Below the pieces are notes generated by a model. It saw nothing but the letters and a program-made list of their open reading frames with translations. It was not told the origin of the DNA and searched no databases. The translations under genes and the position numbers were made by a program. Positions 60,712 to 64,000 of a stretch of DNA of 64,000 nucleotides are shown here, in pieces. The stretch's first letter is position 1; every line of letters begins with the position of its first letter. Location: positions 32,680,415 through 32,744,414 of the forward strand of contig OX419336.1 in NCBI GenBank assembly GCA_948470475.1, given 5' to 3'. This stretch comes from Galaxea fascicularis (Eukaryota > Cnidaria > Anthozoa > Scleractinia > Euphylliidae).

Positions 60712-60843
60712 TTCTATACTTCCTCCTACGTCTCCTGATTATTCTCCTTCGTCTCCTTCTTCGTCTTCGTCTTCGTCTTCTCCTGCGTCTTCGAAGTCGT
60801 CTCCTTCTTCGCCGTCGCCTACGCCGACGGTACCGTCGACCGC
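60712..60843 (-). CDS. Exon 3 (poly-Arg, 132 nt, phase 1-1)
   Basis: The acceptor is gtcattctag|GC and the donor is TAGAA|GTAAGACT. It encodes 44 residues, almost all Arg, with a few Tyr, Leu, Ile and one Lys. Arg is spelled with a mixture of CGN, AGA and AGG codons. The junction codon with exon 2 is C|GC (Arg). Confidence 0.8.
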
Positions 60844-61064
60844 CTAGAATGACACGATCTGATTTATCTCTTTGCGGTAAACTATTAGCTTATTACTTGT
60901 AAAAAGTCATTTGAGCTAATAGAGCGAGACAGCCGTGATCTGAAGTGAATTGTACATTTAAGGATGGCGGGATATTACTTTGAACAGCAAATAACTTCTC
61001 GCACAACGTAGGAGCTACTCACATGACGCGAGCACTATCCTCTTTAACTAAGAACGCATCCATA

Positions 61065-61355
61065 CCTCTTAATAACCGAGTTCGAGGTCCGTAGTGTAAG
61101 TTACGGACCGAGTTTTTTCCCGTTCGCTTATGGCCTAAGCGCCAAGCGCGCGGGCCATAAATCAACGGGAAAAAAACGAGTATCAGTAAATTACAGTACG
61201 GACCAAGAAAACGAGGTTAGTAAGATATTTATTATATCTCTGAGGTTAATCGAGCGCGTGGGAAAAGAATTTTTCAATTTTAGCGGGCCGTACAGAAGAA
61301 TACGGCCCGCAAAATTGACCAATCATAGCGCGCGTGCTAACTGAGAGATATAATA
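61065..61355. mobile_element. Foldback MITE, longer copy in opposite orientation
   Basis: CGAGGTCCGTAGTGTAAGTT, TTACAGTACGGACC and GCGGGCCGTACAGAAGAATA / CGGCCCGC match 37340-37625 in reverse. Confidence 0.78.
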
Positions 61356-61480
61356 AAGAATTTTATCCATCCCGTTAAATGAAAATCTAGTCCAAGCGAA
61401 CGCAGGATTTTCATCATGTGCCGACTTTTTTTTTTATTAGGGACAGTTTTAAGACAGAAAACCAACCAATTGCAACTTAC

Positions 61481-61990
61481 GCCTAGGACCTCGTTTTCCT
61501 CTTTTTCGCCTTCGTCTAACTAGTAATCCCATCCAGCGTTTCCTTCTCCTTATGAAGTATTTGCGGCCTCGGCGTCTGATCGGGTACCTGCGACCTCCCC
61601 GCTTGATAAACGCCTTCCAACGTCTCCTGATTCTCCTCCATTTGCGGCCTATTCTCATTTTCCACATTTTCCGCCGGCACCGTACAAGCCGACGGACGCC
61701 CTTGAATCGTATCCTGAATGACCAATTCAAGTAGATTATCCTTCCGTTTAATCGGATGTAACGTCTCCTTCCTCGTCTATACACTTTTACCCTGCGTCTA
61801 CCATAGCTTATAAACCATCTTCCGCGTTTGCGTGTTATGGGTCGAGGTCTTCCTCTAACCATTATTGTACACCTTCCTCTGAGTAAGCCACGGATTTGAT
61901 ACCTTCGTCTTCCGTATCTAACAATGGACCGTCGGCGGTAAAGGACACGGCGGAATGTTCCTCCAAATCGTACTTTGACAGACCGCTTTG
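61481..61990 (-). CDS. Exon 2 (structured block, 510 nt, phase 1-1)
   Basis: The acceptor is ctttgtattgtag|CA and the donor is AGGC|GTAAGTTG. The open frame runs upstream of the first ATG to the acceptor. The 170 residues contain repeated hairpin-like units such as RGRWFISYGRRRVKVYRRG and RRKMWKMRIGRKWRRIRRRW, and end in a Gly-Pro-Arg stretch. The split codon with exon 1 is A|CA (Thr). Confidence 0.82.
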
Positions 61991-62882
61991 CTACAATACA
62001 AAGTAAACGGAATTTGGAAAAGAATGGTTTTGGGGGTCAAGAGAAGCCACGGTTAGTCTACACCTCGATACAAGGAGAGCTTAAGATGGCGCAAACCTGT
62101 TTTGCAGTACTTTCCAGCCCATATACTTTGATTGATCAAGACTACCTCACTTTATCAGTTGATACTGCAATAATTGTAACAAATGAATGCCCAAACATTG
62201 TTGAACAAGTTGTGATCATTTTCTTGACACAGCAGGCTACCATAGCAACGGTATAACCTGTTTAAAACACCCCTAATTTTAGCTTTAAGTGCCTATAACT
62301 CAAAAACGAACTCGGTGACCCCCATTTTTTATTATTGAAATTCAACCAGTATGCTAAGATGTAACTTTTTGCAAAGTTTAAAAAAAATTGTAAGAGCGGA
62401 TTTAGAGCTTCCTTAAAATTTGCGGACCAGGCCTTACTATAATACAAATGCAAACTGAGTGAGCAAGCGTGTTCTAAGTAATGAGGACGCTAGAATTATA
62501 ATCTGGATGCCCGAGGGTTCAAATGCTTCTCCATCCAACTGGTAAAATTGGTCTCCAGACACCCCGTATTTAACTTCCTGCTGATAATTTGCTGACCGGC
62601 CACTTCCCACTCGGGACTTTAAGAAAATATGCGAACTTGGTGCTAAGATATTTGTTTCATGTGCTTAGCTTCAAATATTTCTAGCCTTAAGAACAGTGTG
62701 TAACCACGTACAAATAAAATTACTTTACTCTCTTTTTAACTTCGACTAGAAACACTCTACAAACGACAGTTTAAGGGACAATTGCTGCGACCACATATTA
62801 CACACAACCACAGTGGGTATAATTACAATGGTGGTCCGCTGATTCTAATAGTTTAAAGTTTGCCTACGTGAGTTCAACTTAC
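61991..62882. other. Intron between exons 1 and 2
   Basis: No exon or repeat boundary that I can support. Confidence 0.5.
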
Positions 62883-63026
62883 TAAGTCGTCTCTTTCTTC
62901 GCCTTCTTCTTCTGCGTTGACGACGTCTTCTTCGACGTCTGCGTCTCAATTTTCTTCGTTTTCTTCTTCTTCGTTTTCTTCGTCGTCGTCGTCGACGCCG
63001 TCTACGACCGCGCCTCCCTCTGACGC
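62883..63026 (-). CDS. Exon 1 (poly-Arg, 144 nt, phase 1-1)
   Basis: The acceptor is cgtttttcgtccag|GC and the donor is CTTA|GTAAGT. It encodes 48 residues, nearly all Arg with scattered Lys and Gln. A second AG lies 9 nt downstream (GTCAGAG|GG) and would remove three codons in frame. This is the most 5' exon I can place; it is not a first exon, because it starts in phase 1. Confidence 0.72.
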
Positions 63027-63055
63027 CTGGACGAAAAACGAAATTTGAGATCTGT

Positions 63056-63230
63056 AACCCTCGTGTTTTGATTGGTCTAGACGAGTTTGCGATTACAGTT
63101 AATATAATGGACGGTGTAAACCTCGCGTTTTGATTGGTGTAGACGAGTTTGCGATTACAGTTAACATAATGGACGGTGTAAAGCTCGTGTTATGATTGGT
63201 CCAGACGAGTTTGCGATTACAGTATAGACG
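63056..63230. repeat. 62-bp minisatellite, about 2.8 copies
   Basis: Each unit contains TTTGATTGGTNTAGACGAGT and TTGCGATTACAGT; the first two end in AATGGACGGTGTAAA. It sits just 5' of exon 1. Confidence 0.88.
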
Positions 63231-64000
63231 CACGAGTGACGTCATGAATTAAAGAAAGAAGAAAAACAATGAATAAGACAAATAGGTTTCAGTTTGCCAG
63301 CATGGAGGACGTCACAACGTGGCAAGAAGTGTACTTCTTTGTTCGTACGTTTCGACGTCCTCCTTGCGTTATCACAGCACATAAACACTTACTAAATGGA
63401 ATCTATCTGTTAAATAACTAAAGTAAACTGAGACCGAGAAAAGGAACAGAGGCTGTCGCTTCGATGTGGTCGAAGTACCATTTCACGTCTCAGTTAAGAG
63501 GCACTTTCTTAGGAACCATTTCCTTTGAAACGTAGCTTCAGTGAAATCCTGTTTGAATCGTTCCTTAATAAAACATTATGTTTAAAATCTCTCATAAGCT
63601 GCCATCAATATGTTCAACTAGGCACATAGGATTGTTACTACAGGAAAATTACATAAAATGAAGTAATTTGGTAAATGCATTGGCGTTGCATTTTTTCATC
63701 TTAAATTAACCAATCACAGCCAACATAAAAGAACACGAGAGACTACGACTTGGAGTATCATAATGCTCAAAAACAAACAAACAGCTTCAAACAGACACAT
63801 TTCTACGATACATTCCGCGCGGGCAAGTCTAAGGCGACACGAAAAACAAATGATGTTGTTCATAGCGGTTCATTTAGATACAGCTTTGATGAACCATACG
63901 ATGTTTTTAAACTTCATTTTATAATGAAAACATGTTTCGGATGTTTTCGTCAGTTGTACAGTGAGGAATAAAATGAAAATGAGCACTAAATAGTGTAACA
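63231..64000. other. Region 5' of exon 1, no exon found
   Basis: No Arg-rich exon, signal-peptide exon or promoter could be supported. It is either intron or upstream sequence. A 73-codon plus-strand frame (63750-63971) is unrecognised. Confidence 0.5.

Larger units (their letters stand above)
293..63026 (-). other. Giant arginine-rich modular gene, 40 exons placed, open at both ends
   Basis: This is the span of one minus-strand gene whose exons are listed separately. The sequence shows 40 exons joined by AG/GT splice sites with one continuous reading frame and about 12.4 kb of coding sequence. The product alternates near-pure Arg tracts with blocks of Trp/Tyr-containing basic repeats. The first placed exon starts at an acceptor and the last ends at a donor, so the initiator, any signal peptide and the stop codon lie outside the window or in exons I could not see. 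I do not recognise the family. Binding of a polyanion (nucleic acid, acidic skeletal matrix protein, or the poly-gamma-glutamate of nematocysts) is an inference from charge alone. Some further microexons may be missed. Confidence 0.85.

Noticed and set aside
63370..63420. Possible 14-nt exon between ttatttaacag and GTAAGTG
   Set aside because: Its length breaks the phase and its composition does not fit the gene; one matching pair of sites in 1 kb can occur by chance.

Overview
The window is animal nuclear DNA and most likely from a stony coral. It is AT-rich, it has GT-AG introns, and it is crowded with tRNA-derived SINEs, foldback MITEs and degraded LINEs. Several dispersed repeats look like families I know from scleractinian genomes, such as the element that opens GGATCACTGTCAGTATCTGG. 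I see no bacterial gene, no rRNA gene and no intact functional tRNA gene.

The minus strand carries one enormous multi-exon gene that crosses almost the whole window (63026 down to 293) and is open at both ends. I could place 40 exons by hand, about 12.4 kb of coding sequence or roughly 4,150 codons. The protein is built almost wholly of Arg, Lys, Trp, Tyr, Phe, Val, Ile and Gly. It alternates near-pure poly-arginine tracts with structured blocks of about 120-170 residues. Each block is made of short Trp/Tyr hairpin-like repeats of about 18-20 residues, and many carry a Cys-x-x-Arg motif. The exon chain passes three independent tests. Every exon has a CTTAC-like (GTAAG) donor and a CT (AG) acceptor. 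Every length fits the splice phase. Every split codon at a junction is a sense codon, provided a 30-nt microexon at 22268-22297 is included. I do not recognise the protein family and give no gene symbol.

Layout from the 5' end of the gene (right) to the 3' end (left). (1) 50803-63026: large exons alternate with separate poly-Arg exons, mostly with phase 1 introns. (2) 38765-49680: a tandem array of five copies of a ~2.2-kb unit, each with one 477-nt exon and one 30-nt poly-Arg microexon. Copies B-E are nearly identical. A conserved intronic hairpin lies just downstream of each 477-nt exon, and its loop is complementary to that exon's own 5' splice site. (3) 20429-35775: more alternating large and small exons, including two 36-nt microexons. 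(4) 293-19401: all introns are phase 2, and block, poly-Arg tract and Cys motif are fused in single exons of 450-534 nt; exon 20429-20657 converts phase 1 to phase 2.

The introns hold the repeats: SINEs (4.3, 31.1, 34.9, 38.2, 48.7, 55.9 and 56.7 kb), LINE remnants (12.2-13.9 and 31.6-33.5 kb), foldback elements, a 62-bp minisatellite near 63.1 kb, and a long GACAGY satellite at 57.95-58.33 kb. Nothing else in the window looks like a second protein-coding gene.
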